In this document: piece by piece, positions 15,544-24,900 of the stretch
How positions within the stretch are numbered: position 1 is the first letter of the stretch
How the letters are laid out: every line of letters starts with the position of its first letter
Source: Atopobium sp.
GTDB taxonomy: Bacteria; Actinomycetota; Coriobacteriia; Coriobacteriales; Atopobiaceae
Direction: 5' to 3'
Assembly (NCBI GenBank): GCA_022732885.1
Contig: JAIJTS010000019.1
Span: forward strand, 1 to 29,138
DNA length: 29,138 bases
Program-made: the position numbers and the translations under genes
Notes under the pieces: model-generated
Seen by the model: only the letters and a program-made list of their open reading frames with translations
What the model was told of the DNA's origin: nothing
Database searches by the model: none

Positions 15544-15616
15544 CGAGAAGAACATATGGTCAAAAACTCTTCGGTAAACGGCGTGTAAATCTCAAACAAG
15601 ACGAATCCTCTGCTGT

Positions 15617-16744
15617 TTAGCCCCAAACCTCTTCAGCAATTTCTTTTACCAGCGCAATCTTTGCCCACTGCTCATCTTCGGTGAGCTTGTTACCAATTTC
15701 ACAGCTTGCAAAACCACACTGAGGAGAAAGACAGAGATTCTCCAGAGGTACATACTGTGCCGCCTCGTGAATACGCTGAATAACTTTGGCCTTCTCTTCC
15801 AGCTGGGCATGCTTGGTGGTGATCAGACCAAGCACAACTTTTTTCCCAGCTGGAACAGAAGCCAGGGGCTCAAAGCCACCGGAGCGATGATCATCAAATT
15901 CTAAGAAGAAAGCGTTTACGTGCTCTTGAGCCAAAAGTGTGTCTGCTACATCGTCATAGCTGCCCTCGCAAGCCCAAGTGCTGTGGAAGTTACCACGGCA
16001 AACATGCGTATTAATAGTTAGATCAACTGGAGCTGCATCAAGAACGCGGTTGTTAATCTCCAAAAGCAGAGCCTTAATCTTTTTGAGGCCCTCATGGTCA
16101 GCACCAAAGAAAAGTTCTGCACGAGGGTCAACCAAAATGCCCCACGAGCAATCATCAAGCTGAAGATTACGACAACCTGCAGCATATGCTTGCTCAATAA
16201 ACGTGTGATAGCCAGCAACAATATCTTCTAGCAGCTCCTGATCATTGGCATAGTACTTGTTGGTCTGCTCACGGTTCATGGGCATAATGAACTGCTCAAT
16301 AAACTGTGCAGGTGCAGGAATAGTAAGCTTGGCAACAGTAGTCTCATCCTCAAACTGCTGGACAAAACGGAAATGCTCAATAAACGGATGCTCTTTGATT
16401 AGCTCTACTTTTCCTACCAGGAATGTGTCGTCAATCTTTGCAATTTCATCATGGAACGGCAGTCCGGTATTTGTTGGTGCATGACCGATGCCTTCAAACG
16501 CCCACATAAAATCAAGGTGCCACGTTGCGCGTCTAAACTCTCCGTCAGTAATAACTTTAAGTCCCGCTTGTTTTTCCTTTTGGATAAGCTCTGTAATAGC
16601 TTTGTCCTCTACTTGCCTGAGCTCATGAGCATCAATCTGACCTTTTTCAAACTGAACACGAGCCTGCTTAAGATTTTCTGGACGTAAAAAGCTACCAACA
16701 ACATCAAAGCGATGTGGAGTGGTTTTATCATTTTTGATTGCCAT
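15617..16744 (-). CDS. Cobalamin-independent methionine synthase-like methyltransferase (MetE C-terminal domain, YxjG/YxjH type)
   Basis: The 375-aa TIM-barrel protein corresponds to the catalytic half of MetE. The zinc ligands are present: His247 and Cys249 (THVCRGN), Glu282 (FLEFDDH) and Cys343 (SPQCGFAS). The N-terminal VGSFLRP and DGEFRR segments are also typical. Such short paralogues transfer methyl groups to homocysteine, sometimes from donors other than methyl-tetrahydrofolate. AAAGGGG lies before the paired ATG codons at 16747 and 16744; the second gives the better spacing. No S-box or other riboswitch fits in the 98 bp upstream. Confidence 0.88.
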   Translation of the reverse strand: MAIKNDKTTPHRFDVVGSFLRPENLKQARVQFEKGQIDAHELRQVEDKAITELIQKEKQAGLKVITDGEFRRATWHLDFMWAFEGIGHAPTNTGLPFHDEIAKIDDTFLVGKVELIKEHPFIEHFRFVQQFEDETTVAKLTIPAPAQFIEQFIMPMNREQTNKYYANDQELLEDIVAGYHTFIEQAYAAGCRNLQLDDCSWGILVDPRAELFFGADHEGLKKIKALLLEINNRVLDAAPVDLTINTHVCRGNFHSTWACEGSYDDVADTLLAQEHVNAFFLEFDDHRSGGFEPLASVPAGKKVVLGLITTKHAQLEEKAKVIQRIHEAAQYVPLENLCLSPQCGFASCEIGNKLTEDEQWAKIALVKEIAEEVWG

Positions 16745-16845
16745 CATAACCCCTTTGAACTTCTTGTGAGAAACCAGTATGACAATCAATACTTTACTTG
16801 TGAAATACAAATACTTAACTAATTCATATAGCTAAAACCTATATG

Positions 16846-17490
16846 CTAGTGCTCACCATTCCACTCATATAAGAACTCATCTACATACTCTCGCATGTAC
16901 TTCTCGCGAGCTTTTCCTAGATCTTTACCACTGCGCGTATTCATCATGTCTGCAAGCAAAAAGAGTTTCTCGTAAAAATGGTTGAGCGATGTTGATTTGT
17001 GTGAGTGATACTCTTCACCGCTCATGTTAAGCGTTGGCGGCTCGTCCGGGTCATACATACTGCGACCATGGCTTCCACCATAAGCAAAGGCGCGTGCAAT
17101 ACCAACCGCTCCCAGCGCGTCCAGGCGATCTGCATCCTGAACGCACATTCCCTCAAGCGTTGAGGGAACAACCGAATCTGTTCCCGAAAAAGAAACCTCA
17201 TCAATTGCGGTGCAAATAGCTTGGATGGTAGCTTCATCAACTGCATGCTGGCGTAGAAACGTTACAGCACGATCCTTGTGCTCATGCGTCTCTGGAGAAA
17301 GTTTGATGTCATCAACGTCGTGCAAAAGCGCAGCAAGGGCAACGATCTCTTGATTTGCACACTCCTCTTGCGCAATTCTTACAGCCATTTTGTATACGCG
17401 CAACGTGTGAAAGTAATCGTGACCACTAAAGTCTGAGGAGAAGACCTCTTTAACAAAGTCCAAGGCATCATCGATAATTTTTGAGTTCAT
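16846..17490 (-). CDS. HD-domain phosphohydrolase (YedJ-like)
   Basis: The 214-aa HD-superfamily protein has metal-binding residues His28 (in GHDYFHTLRVY), His57-Asp58 (LLHDVDD) and Asp119/Asp121 (QDADRLDALGAVGIARAFAYGG). This matches the small YedJ-type metal-dependent phosphohydrolases, whose substrates (phosphate monoesters or nucleotides) are poorly defined. The ATG at 17490 matches homologue starts as I recall them; a GTG six codons earlier (17508) has AGGA at reasonable spacing and remains possible. A short 7-bp-arm palindrome (16825-16845) follows the stop, without a T tract. Confidence 0.87.
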   Translation of the reverse strand: MNSKIIDDALDFVKEVFSSDFSGHDYFHTLRVYKMAVRIAQEECANQEIVALAALLHDVDDIKLSPETHEHKDRAVTFLRQHAVDEATIQAICTAIDEVSFSGTDSVVPSTLEGMCVQDADRLDALGAVGIARAFAYGGSHGRSMYDPDEPPTLNMSGEEYHSHKSTSLNHFYEKLFLLADMMNTRSGKDLGKAREKYMREYVDEFLYEWNGEH

Positions 17491-17508
17491 AGTTTTCCTA
17501 TTCAGCAC

Positions 17509-17893
17509 ATTCTGATCCTATTGATGGACAACTATTATTTGTCTTAAATTTTGATACATTTCTTTTGAAACCCTTATCCGTTACACATTTGTGACAAATG
17601 TCAAAAAAATTACCAAAAATAGGGCAATTTAAATGCTGTTTTTAATCACATCAAATATTTTGATTAAATTATTTATATAACATAAATTGAAAGCGACTTT
17701 TGAAATGTGTTCAAACTATAAAAATAGCTGGTTGAAATAATAATTTCTACCAAAATACTGGATAATTATCCATACAAAAAATGCTTTGAATATGTGTCAT
17801 TTATTTCTTTTGCGTTTATGAAGAAATGATACCTATAGCACAAGACTTAATTGCAAATTTTGTTTGGGTATTCACTATTTGTTAGGGGTAGAT
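17509..17893. other. AT-rich region upstream of the adhesin genes
   Basis: This 385-bp, very AT-rich region separates the HD gene (leftward) from the adhesin operon (rightward) and must contain both promoters. No promoter stands out. The palindrome ACATTTG-TGA-CAAATGT lies at 17585-17601. No gene was seen. Confidence 0.6.
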
Positions 17894-20800
17894 ATGGAAA
17901 GAAAAGGCAAATCTTTTGCAAGCAAGAGCGCAAAAACAGCTATGTCTTTAGCACTTGCACTCTCTTTAGTCCCTTCTTCAGCATTAGCAGAAATTGCTAA
18001 CACTCAAGAGGTAACTCAAACACAAGAAATAGCCGCTACCCAAACAAATGATGCAGTTGCCTCAGCTGCTGGAACAACAGAAAAAGACTCAACCGCAGCT
18101 ACCTCCAACGCAGAGGCAACTTCTAACCAGCAGAATTCCAAGCAGACTGCTGCTCCTTCAGAAAGATCTTCTCGCCGTGTTGCAAGAAGTCTTTCTTCTA
18201 TCTCATATGAGCTTTGGGTAGACGGAACCAACGGTAACGATAATAACGAAGGCTCCAGTTCAGATCCTCTTAAATCTCTCCAGAAGGCACTGGATTTGTG
18301 GGCAGAAACTTCTATGATCGACACCATTCACCTCAAAGGCAACCTTGATTTGACCTCTACCGTTACCATCCCCGCTGGTATGACCCTTAAAATTGAAGAT
18401 GAGGGTGCAACTCTTACCGGAACCGGTAACAGCATTGATGGCCTTGTTTTAGAGCCAGGTTCAACGCTAACTGGTACAGGAACCCTTACCATGTCTGGCT
18501 TCAAAACTGCGCTAACCGCACAAAACGGCTCCACCATCACCGATGGTACCTATGTCTTTAGAAACAACGCAGGTACCAGCGGTTCTCATGGTATTTCTCT
18601 TGGCGGAACTGTGAGCGGTAGCACCAACAAAAACAGCGTAACCATCACCGCAGACGATAAGAGCAATACAAACTTCTTTGAATCTGGTATCACCATTGAA
18701 AATGCAACTATTAATGTAACTTCACAGGACCGTACCTGGAATGACGCCCGCGATCTTACCCTTCGGAATGCTGATCTTACGGTTAAGGGCTTTGGTCAAA
18801 CTTTCTACGTCAATCAGCTCAACATGACTGATTCCACCCTAACCATCAATCCATCTTTGTGGGGTCAAACAGGAATGACCATCCAGGGTTCTTCCAATAT
18901 TGTGAACTCCACCATTAATGCAAATGCCGGTTCAACTTCTGGTATTTCCGTTGGTGTAACTGGAGGAACGGTAAACGTTACTAATTCAACCCTTAACTTC
19001 ACTAACGGCGGAACTGGTGGTCTTAACGTCAATACTGGTGACGTTATCATTAACAACTCCACTATTAAGGGAGACGGTCGTAACTCTGGTGCTCTCTTTG
19101 GTGCACAAACAAACGGCTCTATCCAATTTACTGGAAACAGCCTGGTAGAAACCCCTGCTACCAAAAACTCCGATAACGGAGCAGGTCAAACTCGTCAAAA
19201 CTACAATGTTGTTGGCGGTTCTTACCTGCTCAAATATGCTCCTAGCTACAACAGCGGCTTTGGCAGCACCATCCCTACAAACGGTGCAGCTAACGGTAAT
19301 GAGGTTCTCTCGCTCTTTACCCTTGCTGACCCATCAACTAACTCTCTGAGCCTCATTAATGCCAACGGAGCAACCTATACCTACTCTGTTGCTAACCCAT
19401 CAAGCGATGGTCAAAAGCACGTTTGGGCACCTGCTGCAACAGTCACTTTTAATCTCAACACCCCAGGTGTTACGGGTATCAATCCAACATTTGCTGATGG
19501 TACTACCGCTAACAAAACTGCTCTTGCTATGCGTGGTAACTCTCTTGCCACCGCTTCTTCTGTAGCAGGAGGCTCCTCTACCCTACCTGCAAATCCTTTT
19601 GCAAGTGGTCAGGAATTTGACGGCTGGTACTACACTGATGCCGCTGGCGTAGAGCACCAGTTCACTGCTGATACCCAAGTCACCTCTGACATGACGGTCT
19701 ATCCACACTGGAGAGCTAACACTTCTTGGCTTTACGTTAGGTATCACAACGGCAACGGAATCACTGTTATTGACCGTGTGGCTACCAACGCAAGCCGTAG
19801 TGTAACTGTCCGCTCTGATACTGATGTCAATAACCTTAATAGTAACTTCAACATTGCAGGTAAGACTTTTAAGCGCTGGACTACTCAGGCAAACGGTGCT
19901 GGTAATGAAGTTGCCGCTAACTCCAACCTGGCTGTCCCTGCTGGCTCCGATACCATTGATTTGTATGCAGAGTGGGAAGAGCAGCACCTTACCGTGTCCT
20001 TCTCGGCAAATGGTGGTACCTTCTCGGCTAATAGTGTCTTTAAGCAGAATCCTAACGTTTTTGACATTACAACCGATGCAAACGGCGGAGAAGTAGCAAC
20101 TATCAAGACACACCCAACTGTGGCTGAGCAGACTAACATCAACGCACTGCTTCAAAACCTTAGTGGCAATACCCTAAGTGCCACAACCGATGGAATTGCA
20201 AGCCCAACAGGGTCAAATACCAATACCGCTTACACAGATATTGCAACATTTGAAAACCACATTCTGGACAATACCGATAATCCTCTAACCTTCTTTGGCC
20301 TTGTTTTTGGTCATAACTATCACTATTGGTTTACTGACGCTGCAGGTAACACTCCAGCAACCATCAACGGCAATGCAACTCTTACTAACGACGTCACCTA
20401 CTACCTCAAGTGGAAAGAAGATCCTTCCATCCAGAAGGTAGAGCTTACCAGCGATCTTCCTGCTGATATGTGGAGTGATTCTCAGAGCAACACCACTCAG
20501 ATCAAAGAGGTTTCTAACGATAAGAGCTTCAGCCTTACCGGCGCCATTGATGCTACTTCCGTCATTAATCAGATGACCGCCTTTGAAAATGGTATTGCTG
20601 GCGGTCAAAACGACCTAACTAAGGTCACGCTCTCTGGTACAAAATCCACTTTTACCGCTAAACTCACGCTTCCTGCTGGCGTTGTTGTCCCAGCTAATCC
20701 AACAGTAACCACTTCTGGCCTTGGCAACCTCTTTGAGGTTTCAAACGTCTCCGTTAACGGTCAGGTAGTTACCGTTACCCTAAAGCTCAAAGGTACTTAT

Positions 20801-21922
20801 ACCAACTACAAGCGGCTCAAAGACGCTGTCGAGACTGTTGGCAAAGACGATGCAGCTACCGCAGAGATTGCAAGACCTCTTAGCGTAACTGTTGACGGAC
20901 TCACACTTGACCCAACGCAGGTAACCAACGGTCAGGAGCTTACCGCCACAGGTACTCTTACCGGTACCTTTGAGTCTTTTGCAAAGAACACCGTCACTAA
21001 TGTCACCAAGAAGTACGAACTTTCTTGGAACGGCGTTCAGATTGCTGCAAGCAGAGACCCTCGTGGCACCGGCATTCAGCAGACTCTGATTGTGAACAAC
21101 CCTATTGAGATGAACCTTCCTGCAGATATGCTTGCTGACGAGAATACCGAGCATGACCAGGTTATTACCATAAAGGCAGGCTCTACCTTTAATCTCACTG
21201 GTTCAATTCTTGCTTCTTCTATCCAGGAGCAGATGAACAACATTGAGCGTGCCTACCCTCATGCCAATTACGACACCATTGCGCTGAGCAATCTTAAGTT
21301 CAAGTTCACGGCAACTCTAACCGTTCCTGAGGGAATGACTCTTCCAAGCAACCTTGACGCTAATACCATTCAGGCCTCTAACTTTGGTAGCGGCTTTAAG
21401 GTCAGCAATGTCCAGGTTAATGGTCGTACCGTTACCGTCACGTTTGAGCTCAGTGATCCATCTTCCATTAGGACTTACTCTGACCTTAAGCGCATTGTCG
21501 ATGAGGCTAGCGCAAACGGTGGTTGGATGAAGCTCACCATTCCTGGTGTCACCATTGACTCTAATGTTGCAGCAGGTACTCAGCTTACCGCCATTGGTAC
21601 AGTGACGGGTTCCTTCAGTGCTATTGCTGACTCCGCAGCTGGCAACCGCAAGGTCTTCTCGTTTACTTGGAATGGTGTTCAGTGGCCAGATGGTAAAGAC
21701 GCTGTTGCAACTGATAACGACACAATCCAGCTGACCATTACTGTTGCAAAAGATGAGACTCCAGAGACTCCTTCTACTCCAGCTACACCATCTAAGAAAA
21801 AGAAGCAGAAGACTCCATATACAGGAGACGCTTCTGCTGCAGCTCCTCTTGCTGCGCTTTTTGCAGGTATGACCGCTGTAATGACTTCTCTTGGCATTAC
21901 TAAGCGTCGTAAGAATAAGTAA
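17894..21922 (+). CDS. Giant sortase-anchored adhesin, beta-helix plus InlB-type repeats
   Basis: The 1342-aa product has a signal peptide ending SALAE, a low-complexity Thr/Ala/Gln region to about 105, then a right-handed beta-helix-like region (about 107-420; it begins YELWVDGTNGNDNNEG and shows N-S-T-I rungs). Three InlB/Flg_new-type repeats follow (about 516-606, 614-695 and 698-836, with DGWYYT, FKRWTT and YAEWEE elements). A module of about 218 aa is duplicated (about 853-1070 and 1071-1295). The C-terminus has TPYTGD (1307-1312), a hydrophobic segment and KRRKNK. It is displayed on the cell wall, probably for adhesion. The ATG at 17894 follows AGGGG by 5 nt. No terminator lies in the 55 bp before the next gene. 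Confidence 0.9.
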   Translation: MERKGKSFASKSAKTAMSLALALSLVPSSALAEIANTQEVTQTQEIAATQTNDAVASAAGTTEKDSTAATSNAEATSNQQNSKQTAAPSERSSRRVARSLSSISYELWVDGTNGNDNNEGSSSDPLKSLQKALDLWAETSMIDTIHLKGNLDLTSTVTIPAGMTLKIEDEGATLTGTGNSIDGLVLEPGSTLTGTGTLTMSGFKTALTAQNGSTITDGTYVFRNNAGTSGSHGISLGGTVSGSTNKNSVTITADDKSNTNFFESGITIENATINVTSQDRTWNDARDLTLRNADLTVKGFGQTFYVNQLNMTDSTLTINPSLWGQTGMTIQGSSNIVNSTINANAGSTSGISVGVTGGTVNVTNSTLNFTNGGTGGLNVNTGDVIINNSTIKGDGRNSGALFGAQTNGSIQFTGNSLVETPATKNSDNGAGQTRQNYNVVGGSYLLKYAPSYNSGFGSTIPTNGAANGNEVLSLFTLADPSTNSLSLINANGATYTYSVANPSSDGQKHVWAPAATVTFNLNTPGVTGINPTFADGTTANKTALAMRGNSLATASSVAGGSSTLPANPFASGQEFDGWYYTDAAGVEHQFTADTQVTSDMTVYPHWRANTSWLYVRYHNGNGITVIDRVATNASRSVTVRSDTDVNNLNSNFNIAGKTFKRWTTQANGAGNEVAANSNLAVPAGSDTIDLYAEWEEQHLTVSFSANGGTFSANSVFKQNPNVFDITTDANGGEVATIKTHPTVAEQTNINALLQNLSGNTLSATTDGIASPTGSNTNTAYTDIATFENHILDNTDNPLTFFGLVFGHNYHYWFTDAAGNTPATINGNATLTNDVTYYLKWKEDPSIQKVELTSDLPADMWSDSQSNTTQIKEVSNDKSFSLTGAIDATSVINQMTAFENGIAGGQNDLTKVTLSGTKSTFTAKLTLPAGVVVPANPTVTTSGLGNLFEVSNVSVNGQVVTVTLKLKGTYTNYKRLKDAVETVGKDDAATAEIARPLSVTVDGLTLDPTQVTNGQELTATGTLTGTFESFAKNTVTNVTKKYELSWNGVQIAASRDPRGTGIQQTLIVNNPIEMNLPADMLADENTEHDQVITIKAGSTFNLTGSILASSIQEQMNNIERAYPHANYDTIALSNLKFKFTATLTVPEGMTLPSNLDANTIQASNFGSGFKVSNVQVNGRTVTVTFELSDPSSIRTYSDLKRIVDEASANGGWMKLTIPGVTIDSNVAAGTQLTAIGTVTGSFSAIADSAAGNRKVFSFTWNGVQWPDGKDAVATDNDTIQLTITVAKDETPETPSTPATPSKKKKQKTPYTGDASAAAPLAALFAGMTAVMTSLGITKRRKNK

Positions 21923-21977
21923 GAAAAAGGTAAGAAAGAAAGTGATAGGTTCTGTTTCGCTCAAGTTAGGATGTGCT

Positions 21978-24900
21978 ATGAAAAGTAAGGCAAAGATTGT
22001 AGCGGGATTGCTTTTAGCTGCCGTTGTATTCGTCGCAGCATTGCTGCCCAACCTTAGCGTGGCTTACGCAGAAGACACTACAGGTCTTCAAATCAATGCT
22101 TTAACCATTGAAGATGCGTCTACTCACGCCCAAGTTGCTGACCTTCTTGCAGGTCAAACTCCCGCTCTTAAGGCTGGAGTAACCTACGCCTTGAACGTTG
22201 GCTACACAATTCCTGCGTCATTGCAGTTCTCCCCAACTTACCTCAACGTAAGGTTTGGAGATGGACTCTATGTCACAGGTCTTCCAGGCGCAACGTTTAC
22301 CGTTGGCGGTATCTCAAACACCAGCTTCTCTAACCTGGTTACTACACCTACAGGAACAGGAACCCTTCCTTACGGCTATCCTGGTGCAAGCTCTGAGAAG
22401 AACCGTAGCGGAGATTTGGTCTACATGACCAAAAATGGCCTGACTCAGGTTTCTTCCAGGGGAGAAATTCAGTTCAAGCTTGATGATGCTGTTGAGAACC
22501 AGAGCGCAAGCCAGGTTATTGCAAACGCAATTCGCGTCAGCTTGAGCACTGCCGCAACACAAAATGTTGACCCACACACCTCAGCTGTTACTGCAGCCGA
22601 TCCAATGACCTATGGTTTCTGGGCTGATCAGTCTACTGAGGTTCTCTCTAAGGGCGGTACCACCTCTACCCTGCAGGTTTCTGCAACAGGCTCTAAGGTG
22701 CTCACTGAGGCAAACAGCAAAACTACTGTCCAGATTGTTTATCCAAGTGATGTGGAACTTGTTGGCGTTAACGAGACAAGTCTCTACAACACTGCCGGAA
22801 CCATTGTTTCTACTACTGATGACGGCACTAATAAAACAGCAACAGTTGAGTGGAACGAGCCTGGCTCTTATGCAGGTACTCCAACCTTTAAACCACAGAT
22901 TAAAATTCCTGCATCAAGCACCAGACCTAACAACTCAACCTTTAATGTCACCATCAAGAACCTCACTATGAGCGTTTGGAATGACACTCCAAACGTCAAC
23001 CGTACCTCCGGAAACGCTTCTTCTACGCTTACGGTTACCGTAATTGACGGAATTGCCCCAGAGCGTTTAACCACACATGCTCTTGTTGATACCGCTCCTA
23101 ACTGGGCTTACAAGAAAAACGACACCTATAACGTCCGTCTTGGTACGTATCTCATCAAAAATGAGCTCTCTACAGCCACTGCTCCTAAGACACTTGAGAT
23201 GACTATTGACCAGAACCAGACAGCTATCATCCGCGGCGTCACTATCCCTTACAAGGCTGGTATGACCTATGGTCCAATCCACTGGACCGCATCTGACGGT
23301 ACGAGCGGAACTGCTGACCCAAGCATTCTGCGCACCTCTAATGTCTCAGCACTTATCACAAACACTGCCCTTGGCCTTGATATCAATACCTCCATTACTT
23401 CCATCAAGGTTGACCTTGGTCCAATTCTTGGCGGATACGATGGCATTAGGCCAATGAGCGATCTTCTCAACACACGGAATCCAAACAACAAGTTTGTCAC
23501 TGACGAGTACTACGGCTGGGACTACGTCTCCAACGGTGTGTTTGGTTCCTGGAAGAAGGACACTAACGCTGACGTTGTCACTAACGTCAAGCTTTACGAC
23601 ACGGGCACCACTCCTGATGCAGGCGTCACGCTGACCGCTAAGTCTGGCGCACCTAAGGTTCTCAATGGCGTTGGCAACATCGATAAGACCCAGATTAATG
23701 GTGGCGACACCTTTAAGATTTCTGGCCGCATTGACGACGCAAACTGGGACTGGAATCCTCTTCAGGAGCCAGTGCTCTACGTCATCATGCCTGAGGGCTT
23801 TACCTACAGTAACCTTACCGTTTCCAACGGTACACTCAGTACTCCAGAGTATGTAGGAACATACGATAAGGACGGCGTAGCCGTTAAAGTCTGGAAGTAC
23901 ACCATTAATGTTGGTAACGAGACTCGTGGCCAGTATCAGCCTGATTTTACCAGCAAGAACATGACTCTGAGCATGGATGTTCACACCACCGATCTTGCAG
24001 GCAAGGGCATCTATCACATCAACGACTTTGTTGGCATTACCACCAAAGACTTCAAGGATATTGGCGCTCAGATTAAGAAAGAGCACTGGGACCACAGCAA
24101 CTGGAACACTTCTCAGTACACAAGCTTGTTTGGTAACAGCGTAAACTCTGGCGAGACCATGGTGTCTCTCTCCGAGCGTCCTGGTATCAACATAGCCCAG
24201 GCTTCCGCTATTGCTGCTGCATCCACTCTATCTGTTAAGGATGACGTCTCTGGAACCGTTACTGACTACACCTACGATTCCACAAACCCAAGCGCTACTA
24301 CTCCAGTTATGCAGAGCGGAGACACCGCTACTGTTCACATTGCTGTCCGCAATAACACCGGCAACACAGCAAATACCACACAGCTGTTTGTTCCTCTGCT
24401 TTCCAAGTCCGCAAACCGCGGTGCTGGCATCAACCCAGAGGGTGCAACTCAGCTTCCTCTTGCACTTGAGGGCGTAAACACATCTTCAAACTTCTCTTAC
24501 AAGTACATCAAGCTAAACCCTGGTGTTACCTACGCCGCAAATCATGCTCCACAGCCTAGTGACTACACCGTAGTTACTAATCCTGCTGACGCTGATATGG
24601 TGTTATTTACTTCCAACCATGCACTTGCTGCCAATAGCGGTGGCTTTGTCGACGTCACCTATAAGGTTGCCGACAACGTTGACGCTTCTTTCACTGGCAA
24701 GCGCAGCGTATTCAGTAGCGTTCTTGACTACGATATCGCTGGTAACCACTCCACTCGTAGCCTCTCCACCCACGCTCTGAGCTATGCTGGTATTGACCTT
24801 AAGATCAATAAGGTTTGGGACGATAACAACAACGCCGGTGGCAAGCGTCCATCCACAACTGATTTTGGCGCTAACAATTTGGTTCTCTCTAACGATAAGA

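Noticed and set aside
15486..15626. N-terminal extension of the WYL regulator to 15626
   Set aside because: It would translate the terminator stem at 15516-15543 and lacks a ribosome binding site, whereas the ATG at 15485 has GGAGG directly upstream.
16748..16845. S-box (SAM) riboswitch before the MetE-like gene
   Set aside because: Related Bacillus genes have one, but this gap is only 98 bp and shows none of the conserved core or a terminator.
19583..20155. 190-codon minus-strand frame inside the first adhesin
   Set aside because: Low-complexity Thr/Ser/Asn coding DNA readily leaves the opposite strand open. The sense strand has a full adhesin architecture.
23346..24095. 249-codon minus-strand frame inside the second adhesin
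   Set aside because: Same reason: it is a shadow of a repetitive beta-rich gene, with no start signal or family resemblance.
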